The position numbers and the translations under genes are program-made. This document shows positions 37,151-46,224 of a stretch of 64,000 bases of DNA, one piece after another. The stretch spans positions 1,116,001 to 1,180,000 of the forward strand of contig NZ_AP012978.1 in assembly GCF_000801295.1 (NCBI RefSeq), in the 5' to 3' direction. The notes below the pieces were generated by a model, which was not told the DNA's origin, did no database searches, and worked only from the letters and a program-made list of their open reading frames with translations. The stretch comes from an endosymbiont of unidentified scaly snail isolate Monju. Its GTDB lineage: Bacteria; Pseudomonadota; Gammaproteobacteria; Chromatiales; Chromatiaceae. How positions within the stretch are numbered: the first letter of the stretch is position 1; every line of letters starts with the position of its first letter.

Positions 37151-37817
37151 ATGTCAAGCGGATCGTTCAAGAAGGACCTCTTTACCCAGTTTGCGCAGGT
37201 GGCGCGCGCTGGGCCACGCCAACCGGCTCGAGCTGCTGGAGTTTCTCGCCCAGGGTGAGCGCAGCGTGGAGTCGCTGGCGCGGGCGGCGGGGTTGTCGGT
37301 GGCCAATGCCTCGCAGCACCTGCAACAACTGCGACAAGCCGGGCTGGTGGTCAGCCGCAAGGTGGGGCAGCGGGTCTGGTATCGACTCAGTGGCGACGAT
37401 GTGATGCGTCTGTTCGGCGCGCTGCGCGAGGTGGCGGAGCGGCATCGTGCCGAGGTGCAGCGCCTGGTCGACGATTACCTGGGGGTCAAGGACAGGCTCG
37501 AGCCGGTGCCGGCCGACGAGCTCCTGGCACGCGCCCGCGAGGGGCTGGTCACCGTGCTGGACGTGCGCCCACCCGAGGAATACGCCGCCGGGCACCTGCC
37601 CGGCGCGATCAACATCCCGCTCGAGGAGCTGGCTTCGCGCCTGCACGAGCTGGCCGGTTCCGAAGAGATCGTGGCCTATTGCCGGGGACCCCATTGCGTA
37701 CTCGCCTTCGAGGCGGTGGCGCGTCTGCGCGAGGCCGGTCTTGTCGCGCACCGGCTCGAAGGCGGGCTCCCCGAGTGGCGTCTGGCCGGCCTGCCGGTGG
37801 AGGGCGGGAACGGATGA
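37151..37817 (+). pseudogene. ArsR-family regulator fused to rhodanese, frameshifted near the start
   Basis: A wHTH repressor domain (HANRLELLEFLAQGERSVES, then GLSVANASQHLQQLRQAGLV) followed by a rhodanese domain with active-site Cys in VAYCRGPHC. Such fusions commonly sense sulfur species or metalloids. The ATG at 37151 opens the expected N-terminus (SFKKDLFTQFAQVARA), but the CG-repeat at 37202-37209 lacks two bases, so this frame is lost and the body is read in the next one. A TTG at 37137 could give a 226-residue product with an unrelated first 26 residues. Either a true lesion or a repeat-length miscall. It overlaps the next gene by 4 nt. Confidence 0.8.
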
Positions 37818-38236
37818 ACGACGCCCTGTTCGTCTATGGCACCCTGGTGGATCCGGCGACCTGGCGGCGGATCAGCGGTCGCCATGACTACGGCGAGCCG
37901 GCCTGGCTCGACGGCTGGCAGGCGCGCCCGGTGTCCGGACGCCCCTGGCCGGGACTGGTCGAGACCCCGGGGGGACGTGTTGCCGGCCTGTTGTACCGGG
38001 GCATCACCCCGGCGATGTGGCGTCGTCTGGATGCCTACGAGGGCGCACCCTACCAGCGCGTGCGGGTGTGGGTGCGTCTTTCCGACGGGCAGTGCCGAGC
38101 GGCCTGGGCCTATCGCTGGCGCCCGCGCTATGGCAGCGCCCTGGCGCACGGCGCCTGGCAGCTGTCTGCTGCGAAGCGAGGCCGGAGACGCCGTACAATG
38201 CGCCTTTTTCTCCACACTCGAGAGTCCGATCGATGA
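37814..38236 (+). CDS. Gamma-glutamylcyclotransferase-like (AIG2/GGCT) protein
   Basis: A 140-residue GGCT-fold protein. It starts MNDALFVYGTLVDPATW; the YGTL loop is the family signature, and the catalytic-type acidic residue lies in MWRRLDAYEGAPYQRVRV. The family cleaves gamma-glutamyl groups or amines to 5-oxoproline, but the substrate here is unknown. It is sandwiched between the ArsR-rhodanese and ArsM-like genes with 4-nt overlaps at both ends, so these three form one translation unit. A role in glutathione or thiol turnover is possible but inferred. Confidence 0.75.
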   Translation: MNDALFVYGTLVDPATWRRISGRHDYGEPAWLDGWQARPVSGRPWPGLVETPGGRVAGLLYRGITPAMWRRLDAYEGAPYQRVRVWVRLSDGQCRAAWAYRWRPRYGSALAHGAWQLSAAKRGRRRRTMRLFLHTRESDR

Positions 38237-39282
38237 AGGAACAAGTCCAGCATTACTACGGCAAGGTGTTGCAGGGCAACGCAGACCTCAAGACCGATGC
38301 CTGTTGTACCAGCGGCGAGCTGCCGCTGCACCTGCGCGAGGCGCTGTCGCGGGTGCACCCCGAGGTCACGGCACGTTACTACGGCTGCGGCCTGGTCGTC
38401 CCGGCGCAGCTCGAGGGTCTGGCGGTGCTGGATCTGGGCTCGGGCTCCGGGCAGGACTGCTACGTGTTGTCGCAACTGGTGGGTGAGCACGGCTCGGTGG
38501 TCGGCGTGGACATGACGCCCGAACAGCTGGCCGTGGCCCGCGAGCATCTGGACTGGCACCGCGAGCGTTTCGGTTATGCCGAATCGAACGTGCGTTTCGT
38601 CGAGGGCGACATCGAGCACCTGGATGCCCTGGGGTTGGCACCCGGCAGCTTCGATCTGATCGTTTCCAACTGTGTGATCAACCTGGTCGAGGACAAGGGC
38701 GCGGTATTGCGTGCTACCTGGGATCTGCTGAAAGGGGGCGGCGAGCTGTACTTTTCCGATGTCTATGCCGATCGCCGGGTGCCGGGCGCGCTGCGTTCGG
38801 ACCCGGTGCTGCACGGCGAGTGCCTGGCTGGCGCCCTGTACTGGAATGATTTCCTGCGCCTGGCGCGTGAGGCGGGCTTTGCCGATCCGCGCCTGGTCGA
38901 AGACCGCCCGCTGGCGGTGAACGACCCGCAGATCCGCGCGCGTCTGGGCAACCTGCGCTTCTGGTCGGCCACCTGGCGGCTGTTCAAGCTGCCGGCGTTG
39001 GAGAGCGCTTGCGAGGACTATGGGCAGGCGGTGCGCTATCGCGGCGGCATCTCTGGTCAGGAAGAAACCTTTGTACTCGACAAGCACCACCGGATCGAAC
39101 GGGGACGCCTGTTTCCGGTCTGTGGCAACACCTGGCGCATGCTGCACGAGACCCGTTTCGCGCCGTATTTCGACTTCTTCGGTGACTGGGAAACCCATTA
39201 CGGGCTGTTCACCGGCTGTGGCGACCACCTGCCCTTCGATACTGAAGCGACCGACGATGTCGGTGGTGGGGGGTGTTGCTAG
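38233..39282 (+). CDS. ArsM-like arsenite methyltransferase
   Basis: A 349-residue SAM-dependent methyltransferase. The SAM loop is VLDLGSGSGQDCYVLSQLVG. Cysteines line up with those of ArsM: the N-terminal DACCTS motif (Cys24-Cys25), YYGCG (Cys52), LIVSNCVINLV, and FPVCGNTWRML, and the chain ends in a CC pair. These support arsenite methylation, and the ArsR-type gene two positions upstream fits. The annotation should stay ArsM-like, since related enzymes of this shape are annotated only as methyltransferases. It ends with TAG. Confidence 0.8.
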   Translation: MKEQVQHYYGKVLQGNADLKTDACCTSGELPLHLREALSRVHPEVTARYYGCGLVVPAQLEGLAVLDLGSGSGQDCYVLSQLVGEHGSVVGVDMTPEQLAVAREHLDWHRERFGYAESNVRFVEGDIEHLDALGLAPGSFDLIVSNCVINLVEDKGAVLRATWDLLKGGGELYFSDVYADRRVPGALRSDPVLHGECLAGALYWNDFLRLAREAGFADPRLVEDRPLAVNDPQIRARLGNLRFWSATWRLFKLPALESACEDYGQAVRYRGGISGQEETFVLDKHHRIERGRLFPVCGNTWRMLHETRFAPYFDFFGDWETHYGLFTGCGDHLPFDTEATDDVGGGGCC

Positions 39283-39330
39283 GGGTTTGATGGGCAAAGG
39301 CGCATCGCGCCGTGCCCATCATTTCCCGTT

Positions 39331-39540
39331 TCACTCCATGTCGAAGAACCACTTGATGATGTTCTTGGCGATAAAGCCGAGCATGCCGAAAGCGAGCACG
39401 AAGAACAGTACGAAGGTGCCGAAGCGGCCGGCATTGGACTTCTTTGCCAGGTTCCAGATGATGAACAGCATGTAGAGGATGAGGGCGCCGACGCCCCAGG
39501 TCATGCCGATTTCGGTGAGTTGTTCTTCGCTGATCTGCAT
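39331..39540 (-). CDS. DUF2788 small membrane protein
   Basis: A 69-residue protein with two membrane segments (GVGALILYMLFIIWNLAKKS and GTFVLFFVLAFGMLGFIAKN). It matches DUF2788, a short family of unknown function in gamma- and betaproteobacteria. It lies 9 bp after the DUF2189 gene on the same strand and is probably cotranscribed with it. Confidence 0.8.
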   Translation of the reverse strand: MQISEEQLTEIGMTWGVGALILYMLFIIWNLAKKSNAGRFGTFVLFFVLAFGMLGFIAKNIIKWFFDME

Positions 39541-39549
39541 GTCGTTCTT

Positions 39550-40346
39550 TCAGGTGCGTTGTGCCACGTTGTCGCCGTCCACCTCGACGATGTCCCGGTA
39601 GAGGTGCCAGGAGGCGTGGCCTATCAGGGGGTAGAGAATGATGAAGCCGGCCATGGCGGTGGCCATGGAAACCGCCGTGGCCAGACCGATGAACCCGGCC
39701 CAGAAGGTCATGAGCGCGGGATTTTCGCCGACTGCGCGAATGCTGGCCAGTACCGCGGTGCGGGTGGTCACGTCATGATCGAGCAGCAAGGGCACGGCGA
39801 TTACCGTCATGGCGAAGATCAGTGCCGCGAGCAGCCCGCCGGCCAGGGTCCACAGGATGAAATTTTCAGTCTCCTGGGTGAGCACGTAGCGGACAAAATC
39901 GTTCAGGTCGTGTATCTCGACGTTCACGAAAAGCTGAAAGAGCAGGGCGTGATCCCCACCCAGAGCGCGCCGATCAGCACCAGCAGCAGGTTGAAGCGCC
40001 ACAGGCAACGCGAGGCGGTACGCCAGGCACAGAGGGCGTCGTGGAGTGTCCCTGCGTGGCCGGCTTCGAGGCGACGACTGATGCCGTAGAGGCCGGTCGC
40101 CAGGATGGGGCCGACCAGCACGAAGGTAGTGGCGACACCCGGCAGCAGGAAGATGTCGGTCAGGGCGATGCGCAGGGTGAGCAGGCTCAGCGCGAACACT
40201 ACCAGGCCATGCAGGTAGCTGGGCCAGCCGGTACGCACCATCTCGTGCCAGTCCCGGTAGATCCATCGGCCGAGGTGCTCGAAGGCGACCTGGCGTATGT
40301 GGAATGTCGTTTCATGCAGCGGACCTTCGCGGTCGGTTGTGCTCAT
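39550..40346 (-). pseudogene. DUF2189 membrane protein, frameshifted
   Basis: A multispanning membrane protein of the DUF2189 family. The N-terminal half starts at ATG 40346 (STTDREGPLHETTFHIRQVA) and reads to GALWVGIT; then one C appears to be missing near 39945-39951, and the second half (ALLFQLFVNVEIHDLNDFVR) continues in another frame to 39550. With the base restored, one 266-residue protein results. The family's function is unknown. The lesion may be an error. Both halves keep clean hydrophobic segments, so the change is recent or artificial. Confidence 0.8.
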
Positions 40347-40403
40347 TCTCTCTCTCCGATGGGGCAGGATGCCGCCTCGACGGGCGGCTTGTGGTTGTCT
40401 CAC

Positions 40404-40661
40404 CAGTCTAACAAACCCCTGTGAGCAGCGAGGTTTTGGTCACGTCGAACGAAGGTGGGGCAGGGGGTGAGGGGGCGGACGATGGCGATCTGTCGTCAGC
40501 CTATCTTGCCGCGGATTGGCTGCGGAAAGTGCCTCAGACGCTGTGTAAGCCCCTCTGAGCCGTTTTCTGCCGGCTCCGCGGCTCGGGATATGGTAGAATC
40601 CGGCTCCTCAGATTTCCGCCCTGCGAGAAGATTAACCCGGTCCCTATCCATGCCATCCTCA
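40404..40661. other. Intergenic stretch upstream of the gyrA leader
   Basis: Part of the 620-bp gap before gyrA. A -10-like TATGGTAGAAT at 40590-40600 may be a gyrA promoter, with no clear -35. An open frame from 40455 to 40970 crosses the whole gap but has no family resemblance and runs through the inverted repeats, so I do not call it. Confidence 0.45.
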
Positions 40662-40758
40662 GGACGTCAGACAGAAGTCGGAACGCGGCGCGCTCATCAG
40701 GCAATGGTGATTCCATTGGCAAGAAGCGCAACAACCTGTTGGCTTCTGTCTGACGTCC
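40662..40758. repeat. Inverted-repeat structure 1 in the gyrA leader
   Basis: Perfect 16-bp arms (40662-40677 and 40743-40758) enclose 65 bp, with a central 6-bp hairpin (caatgg-tgatt-ccattg). It could fold as a cloverleaf-like RNA or mark a miniature element. It lies about 210 bp upstream of gyrA. Confidence 0.6.
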
Positions 40759-40784
40759 CGATCTTCAGACATTCAACCGGTTCG

Positions 40785-40882
40785 GCCACCACGAGCGTGC
40801 CCATGGACGTCGTTGCCGCACCTCGACAGGGAGTGACCCTGCCTTCGGCGCGGCGCCTTGCCACGGACACGCTCGTGGTGGC
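40785..40882. repeat. Inverted-repeat structure 2 in the gyrA leader
   Basis: Perfect 15-bp arms (40785-40799 and 40868-40882), extendable to 22 bp with two mismatches, enclose about 68 bp with a small caggg-agtga-ccctg hairpin. It starts 26 bp after structure 1 and ends 84 bp before gyrA. The hairpin design resembles the core of the element before fleQ. Confidence 0.6.
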
Positions 40883-40966
40883 TGAGGGTGACACGGATAG
40901 GGGCCGGGTTAATCACCACAAGGCCCGTGTGGCGGGTCGCAGGCAGGGTGACCACAGGATAGCGTC

Positions 40967-43519
40967 ATGACCGAATTCGCCAAGGAAATCCTCCCCGTCA
41001 GTCTCGAAGACGAGATGCAGCAGTCCTACCTGGACTATGCCATGTCGGTCATCGTCGGCCGCGCCCTGCCGGACGTGCGCGACGGTCTCAAGCCGGTACA
41101 CCGGCGCGTGCTCTACGCCATGGGCGAGCTGAACAACGACTGGAACAAGCCCTACAAGAAGTCGGCGCGCGTGGTCGGCGACGTGATTGGTAAATACCAC
41201 CCGCACGGCGACACCGCGGTCTACGACACCATCGTGCGTATGGCCCAGCCCTTCTCGCTGCGCTATCCGCTGATCGACGGCCAGGGCAACTTCGGCTCGG
41301 TAGATGGCGATGCCCCGGCGGCGATGCGTTACACCGAGGTGCGCATGAGCCGCATCGCTCACGAACTGCTGGCCGACATCGACAAGGAGACGGTCGATTT
41401 TGCCCCCAATTACGATGAGTCCGAGCATGAGCCGGTGGTGCTGCCGGCGCGTTTCCCCAACCTGCTGGTCAACGGTTCCTCGGGCATCGCGGTGGGCATG
41501 GCGACCAACATCCCCCCGCACAATCTGCGCGAGGTGATCGACGGCTGCGTGGCCCTGATCGACGATCCGCAGACCCCGCTCGAGGCGCTCATCGAGCGCA
41601 TCCCGGCCCCGGACTTCCCCACCGCCGGCATCATCAACGGCGTGGCCGGCATCCGCGAGGCCTACCGTACCGGGCGCGGCAAGTGCTACATCCGTGCGCG
41701 TGCCGAGATCGAGGAGATGGACAGCGGCCGCCAGCGCATCGTGGTCACCGAGCTGCCGTACCAGGTCAACAAGGCCCGCCTGCTGGAGAAGATCGCCGAG
41801 CTGGTCAAGGAAAAGAAGCTCGAGGGTATCTCCGAGCTGCGCGACGAGTCCGACAAGGACGGCATGCGCATGGTGATCGAACTGCGCCGCGGTGAGGTGG
41901 CCGAGGTGGTGCTGAACAACCTCTACAAGCAGACGCAGATGCAGAGCGTGTTCGGCATCAACATGGTGGCCCTGGTGGACGGGCAGCCGCGCACCCTGAA
42001 TCTCAAGCAGCTGCTCGAGTACTTCATTCGTCACCGCCGCGACGTGGTGACCCGGCGCACCCTGTTCGATCTGCGCAAGGCGCGCGAACGTGCGCATATC
42101 CTCGAGGGTCTGGCGGTGGCGCTGGCCAACATCGACGAGGTGATCGCACTGATCAAGGCGGCACCCAGCCCGGCCGAGGCCAAGCGTCAGCTGGTGGCAC
42201 GTGCCTGGCAGTCGGGTGCGGTGGAGGCCATGCTGGCGCGCGCCGGTGCCCATGCCTCGCGTCCCGAGGACCTGCCGCCCGAATTCGGGCTCACCGAGGA
42301 GGGCTACCGCCTGACCGAGACCCAGGCCCAGGCCATCCTCGATCTGCGTCTGCAGAAGCTCACCGGGCTCGAGCAGGACAGGATCATCAACGAGTTCGAA
42401 GAGATCCTCGAGCGCATCGCCGAGCTGCTGGAGATCCTCTCCAACCCCGATCGCCTGATGGCGGTGATCCGCGAGGAGTTGCTGGAGATCCGCGAACAGT
42501 TCGGCGACGAGCGACGTTCCGAGATCATCCACACCCGGCTGGACCTCACCCTCGAGGACCTGATCACAGAGGAAGACGTGGTGGTCACGCTCTCGCACCA
42601 GGGCTACGCCAAGGCGCAGCCGCTGGACGTCTATCGCGCGCAACGGCGGGGCGGCAAGGGCAAGGCGGCGACCACCACCAAGGACGAGGACTTCGTCGAG
42701 AAGCTGTTCGTGGCCAACACCCACGACACCATCCTGTGCTTCTCCAGTCTCGGCAAGTGCTACTGGCTCAAGGTCTACGAGTTGCCTCAGGCCGGGCGCA
42801 ATGCGCGCGGGCGGCCGATGGTCAACCTGCTCCCGCTCGAAGAAGGCGAGCGCATCAACGCCATCCTGCCGATCCGCGAATACGAAGACGACAAGTTCAT
42901 CTTCATGGCCACCGCCCTGGGTACGGTCAAGAAGACGCCGTTGCAGGATTTCTCGCGTCCGCGCTCGTCCGGCATCATCGCCGTGGACCTGCGCGAGGGT
43001 GACCAGCTGATCGACGTGGAGCTTACCGATGGCGAGCAGACGGTGATGCTGCTCACTTCCGCCGGCAAGGCGCTGCGTTTCTCCGAGTCCACGGTGCGTC
43101 CCATGGGCCGCACGGCCTGCGGCGTGCGGGGGATCAAGCTGGGCGAGGGACAGCGCGTGATTTCGCTGATCGTCGGCGACGAGGGCGACGTGCTCAACGC
43201 CTCCGAGAACGGCTACGGCAAACGCACCCCGGTCGAGCAGTTCCCGGTGAAGGGGCGTGCCGGCATGGGCGTGATTGCCATCAAGACCAGCGAACGCAAT
43301 GGCGAACAGGTCGGCGCGGTGCGTGTGTTCGATGGTGACGAGATCATGCTCATCACCGACGGCGGCACCCTGGTGCGCACCCGGGTGGACGATGTCTCGC
43401 GCATGAGCCGCGACACCCAGGGCGTCAAGCTCATCACCCTGAGCAAGGGCGAGAAGCTCATCGGCATCGCGCGCATCGAGGCGCTGGACGAGGATTCCGA
43501 CGAGAACGACGGTGAATGA
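40967..43519 (+). CDS. gyrA: DNA gyrase subunit A
   Basis: Breakage-reunion subunit of gyrase, which introduces negative supercoils. The catalytic tyrosine is Tyr122 (AAMRYTEVR). The quinolone region reads [11 protein letters not shown], with Thr at position 83 and Asp at 87. Thr83 is the normal residue in Pseudomonas, so this is not by itself evidence of resistance. The C-terminal pinwheel domain has the GyrA box as QRRGGKGK. At 850 residues it is intact and near E. coli length (875) with a shorter tail. It starts the gyrA-serC-serA-pheA-hisC-tyrA run. Confidence 0.97.
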   Translation: MTEFAKEILPVSLEDEMQQSYLDYAMSVIVGRALPDVRDGLKPVHRRVLYAMGELNNDWNKPYKKSARVVGDVIGKYHPHGDTAVYDTIVRMAQPFSLRYPLIDGQGNFGSVDGDAPAAMRYTEVRMSRIAHELLADIDKETVDFAPNYDESEHEPVVLPARFPNLLVNGSSGIAVGMATNIPPHNLREVIDGCVALIDDPQTPLEALIERIPAPDFPTAGIINGVAGIREAYRTGRGKCYIRARAEIEEMDSGRQRIVVTELPYQVNKARLLEKIAELVKEKKLEGISELRDESDKDGMRMVIELRRGEVAEVVLNNLYKQTQMQSVFGINMVALVDGQPRTLNLKQLLEYFIRHRRDVVTRRTLFDLRKARERAHILEGLAVALANIDEVIALIKAAPSPAEAKRQLVARAWQSGAVEAMLARAGAHASRPEDLPPEFGLTEEGYRLTETQAQAILDLRLQKLTGLEQDRIINEFEEILERIAELLEILSNPDRLMAVIREELLEIREQFGDERRSEIIHTRLDLTLEDLITEEDVVVTLSHQGYAKAQPLDVYRAQRRGGKGKAATTTKDEDFVEKLFVANTHDTILCFSSLGKCYWLKVYELPQAGRNARGRPMVNLLPLEEGERINAILPIREYEDDKFIFMATALGTVKKTPLQDFSRPRSSGIIAVDLREGDQLIDVELTDGEQTVMLLTSAGKALRFSESTVRPMGRTACGVRGIKLGEGQRVISLIVGDEGDVLNASENGYGKRTPVEQFPVKGRAGMGVIAIKTSERNGEQVGAVRVFDGDEIMLITDGGTLVRTRVDDVSRMSRDTQGVKLITLSKGEKLIGIARIEALDEDSDENDGE

Positions 43520-43522
43520 ACG

Positions 43523-43665
43523 AACCGCAAAAGGCGCAGAGTACGCAAGGGATGAGAACCGTCGTTGCTTGTGCGTAGCAGCGGAAATGTCCCGGGTGCC
43601 GGGAGCGGCGGTCTGATCGAGAAGCATTCTTCATGCCTTGGCGCCCTTCGCGTCCTTGGTGGTTA
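43523..43665. repeat. Interspersed-repeat pair between gyrA and serC
   Basis: Two inverted copies of a short degenerate repeat of the type aacc(g/a)c..aagg.gc...cgcaagg: 43523-43550 in one direction and 43637-43665 in the other. The gap otherwise holds no gene. The same family recurs after serC. Confidence 0.5.
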
Positions 43666-43696
43666 TTGAACTTGGTTGTTTTGGCAGGAAGTGAAC

Positions 43697-44779
43697 ATGG
43701 CACGAGTTTTCAATTTCAGTGCGGGTCCGGCGGCTTTGCCCGAGGCGGTATTGCGGCAAGCGCAGGAGGAACTGCTGGATTGGCACGGCAACGGCATGTC
43801 GGTGATGGAGATGAGCCACCGCGGCAAGGACTTCATGTCCATCGCGGAGCAGGCCGAGGCCGACCTGCGCGAGCTGCTGCAGATCCCTGACAACTACAAG
43901 GTGCTTTTCCTGCAGGGAGGGGCCTCCTTGCAGTTTGCCATGATCCCGCTGAACCTGATGGGACGAGGCGCGCGTGCCGACTACTACCTGACCGGCGCCT
44001 GGTCGAAGAAGGCGATCGCCGAGGCGAAGCGCTTTGGCGAGGTGAACATCGTTGCCGATACCAGTGACAGCAAGTTCACCACCCTGCCGGCCGAGGGCAG
44101 CGTCGAGTTCAGTGCCGATGCGGCCTATGTGCACTACACGCCCAACGAGACCATCCAGGGCGTGGAGTTCCCCTATGTGCCGGATACCGGCGACACCCCG
44201 CTGGTGGCGGACATGTCCTCCACCATCCTGTCGCGCCCCATCGATGTCTCGAAGTTCGGCCTGATCTATGCCGGTGCGCAGAAGAACATTGGCCCGGCAG
44301 GCCTCACCCTGGTGATCGTGCGCGAGGACCTGATCGGTCAGGCGGGCGAGCAGGTGCCGGTGATGCTGAACTATGCCACCCATGCCGAGAACGGCTCCAT
44401 GTACAACACCCCGCCGACCTACGGCTGGTACCTGGCCGGGCTGGTGTTCCAGTGGCTCAAGGCGCAGGGCGGGCTGGCGAAGATGGCCGAGATCAACCAG
44501 CGCAAGGCAGCGTTGCTCTATGACACCATCGACAACAGCGACTTCTACGCAAACCCGGTGGAGAAGGCGTATCGTTCGTGGATGAACGTGCCCTTCACCC
44601 TGGCTGATCCCGCGCTGGATGCCACCTTCCTCGAAGAGGCTGCCGCGGCCGGGCTCAAGACCCTCAAGGGCCACCGTTCCATCGGCGGCATGCGCGCCAG
44701 CATCTACAACGCCATGCCCGAGGAAGGTGTGCGTGCGCTGGTGGACTTCATGACCGACTTCGAACGCCGGCACGGGTGA
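43697..44779 (+). CDS. serC: Phosphoserine aminotransferase
   Basis: Second step of serine synthesis and a step of pyridoxal phosphate synthesis. The 360-residue protein starts [20 protein letters not shown] and has the PLP lysine in [12 protein letters not shown] near residue 196. [16 protein letters not shown] is the family signature. I chose ATG 43697, which gives the canonical start. It lies between gyrA and serA; repeats flank it on both sides, so it may have its own promoter. Confidence 0.97.
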   Translation: MARVFNFSAGPAALPEAVLRQAQEELLDWHGNGMSVMEMSHRGKDFMSIAEQAEADLRELLQIPDNYKVLFLQGGASLQFAMIPLNLMGRGARADYYLTGAWSKKAIAEAKRFGEVNIVADTSDSKFTTLPAEGSVEFSADAAYVHYTPNETIQGVEFPYVPDTGDTPLVADMSSTILSRPIDVSKFGLIYAGAQKNIGPAGLTLVIVREDLIGQAGEQVPVMLNYATHAENGSMYNTPPTYGWYLAGLVFQWLKAQGGLAKMAEINQRKAALLYDTIDNSDFYANPVEKAYRSWMNVPFTLADPALDATFLEEAAAAGLKTLKGHRSIGGMRASIYNAMPEEGVRALVDFMTDFERRHG

Positions 44780-44784
44780 GGGGT

Positions 44785-44988
44785 CACCACAAAGGGCACG
44801 AAGGTGATTGGCATGGACGATGGGAACGGCCTTCGGGGCTTTGCCCATCCTGCCCATCTGTTGTGCCAGGCCCATGAGGAACGGACACAAGGTATGGCTT
44901 TGTGATCTTTGTGTCCCTTGTGGTTTATAGGGATTCATTACCGGGGACACAAAAAACAACTTTGCGACCCTGGCGACCTCGGCGGTTT
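44785..44988. repeat. Interspersed-repeat cluster between serC and serA
   Basis: Three copies of the same degenerate repeat seen before serC: 44785-44804 (forward), 44907-44927 and 44960-44988 (both reverse). The first two form an inverted pair. The 235-bp gap holds no gene. Confidence 0.5.
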
Positions 44989-45014
44989 GTCTGGAAAAAA
45001 ATAGGGAAAAGGCA

Positions 45015-46184
45015 ATGTTCAAGATTCTCACGCTCAACAATATCTCGGTGAAGGGGCTGGATCGCCTGCCGCGTGATCAATATGAGGTCGCCTCGGAGAT
45101 CACGCATCCCGACGCCATCCTGGTGCGTTCGGCGAAGATGCACGACATGGAGATCCCCGGTACGGTGAAGGCCATTGGCCGCGCCGGAGCCGGGGTGAAC
45201 AATATCCCGGTTGAGCGCATGACCAAGGCGGGTGTGCCGGTGTTCAACGCCCCGGGGGCGAACGCCAACGCGGTGAAGGAGCTGGTGATCGCGGGCATGC
45301 TGATGGCCGCGCGCAATATCGGTCCGGCCTGGCGCTTCGCGGTGGGCCTGGAGGGTTCGGACGCCGAGATCAGCAAGGCGGTGGAAGCCGGAAAGAAGAA
45401 CTTCGTCGGCTTCGAGCTGCCGGGGCGCACCCTGGGCGTGGTCGGTCTGGGTGCGATCGGGGTCAGGGTGGCCAATGCCGCACGTGCCCTGGGCATGAAG
45501 GTGATCGGCTATGACCCGACCATCACCGTGAAGGCCGCCTGGCAGCTGGATGCCGGGGTGGAGCAGGCGCTGTCGGTGGACGATCTGGTGACGCGTTCCG
45601 ATTTCATCACCTTCCACGTGCCGCTCAATGACGCCACGGCCAACATGATCAATGCCGAGCGCCTGAGGCTGATGAAGCCCGGCGTGGTGCTCCTCAACTT
45701 TGCACGCAACGGTATCATTGACGACGAGGCGGCGGTCCGGGCGCTCGATGACGGGCGGCTGTATGCCTATGTGTGCGACTTCCCCAGCAACCTGCTCAAG
45801 GACCACCCGCGGGTGATCACCCTGCCGCACCTTGGGGCCTCGACCCGAGAGGCCGAGGAGAACTGTGCGGTCATGGTGGTTGACGAGGCGCGCGACTGGC
45901 TGGAGAACGGCAATGTGCGCAACTCGGTGAATTTCCCCGAGATCGAGCTGCCGCGTGGCGAGGGCTACCGCATCGCGGTGGTCAACAGCAATGTGCCCAA
46001 CATGCTGGGCCAGGTCTCGACCCTGCTGGCCGATGCCGGGCTGAACATCCTGGATATGCTCAACAAGTCGCGCGGTGATATCGCGGTGACGCTGATCGAT
46101 GTGAATCAGCCGCCAGCAGCCGAGACTGCCGAGGCCATCGCCAGCATCGAAGGTGTGCTCTCGGTACGTTGCCTGGGGTGCTGA
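45015..46184 (+). CDS. serA: D-3-phosphoglycerate dehydrogenase
   Basis: First step of serine synthesis. The 389-residue protein is the short form with an ACT-like domain at the C-terminus (YRIAVVNSNVPNMLGQVSTL). The NAD motif is VVGLGAIGVRVANAARALG; the catalytic residues lie in NFARNGIIDD (Arg), HPRVITLPHLGAST (His). The start MFKILTLNNISVKGLDRLP is canonical for this form. serC-serA-pheA order supports a serine/aromatic operon; serine feedback through the ACT domain is plausible. Confidence 0.95.
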   Translation: MFKILTLNNISVKGLDRLPRDQYEVASEITHPDAILVRSAKMHDMEIPGTVKAIGRAGAGVNNIPVERMTKAGVPVFNAPGANANAVKELVIAGMLMAARNIGPAWRFAVGLEGSDAEISKAVEAGKKNFVGFELPGRTLGVVGLGAIGVRVANAARALGMKVIGYDPTITVKAAWQLDAGVEQALSVDDLVTRSDFITFHVPLNDATANMINAERLRLMKPGVVLLNFARNGIIDDEAAVRALDDGRLYAYVCDFPSNLLKDHPRVITLPHLGASTREAEENCAVMVVDEARDWLENGNVRNSVNFPEIELPRGEGYRIAVVNSNVPNMLGQVSTLLADAGLNILDMLNKSRGDIAVTLIDVNQPPAAETAEAIASIEGVLSVRCLGC

Positions 46185-46224
46185 GGGTCGCCAGGTTGTC
46201 CCGAACAGGTCACGGAACCATGCA

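Noticed and set aside
40455-40970. An open frame of 171 codons before gyrA
   Set aside because: It runs through both inverted-repeat structures, overlaps the gyrA start and resembles no family.
41213-41221. Quinolone-resistance change in gyrA (Thr at position 83)
   Set aside because: Thr83 is the wild-type residue in Pseudomonas and other gammaproteobacteria, and Asp87 is unchanged, so it is not evidence of selection.
40913-43627. A 904-codon minus-strand open frame opposite gyrA
   Set aside because: It mirrors the gyrA codon pattern exactly and has the Leu/Gln/His-rich composition of antisense frames.
43523-44988. CRISPR-like array around serC
   Set aside because: The repeats are degenerate, irregularly spaced, partly inverted and separated by a gene; no spacers or cas genes are present.
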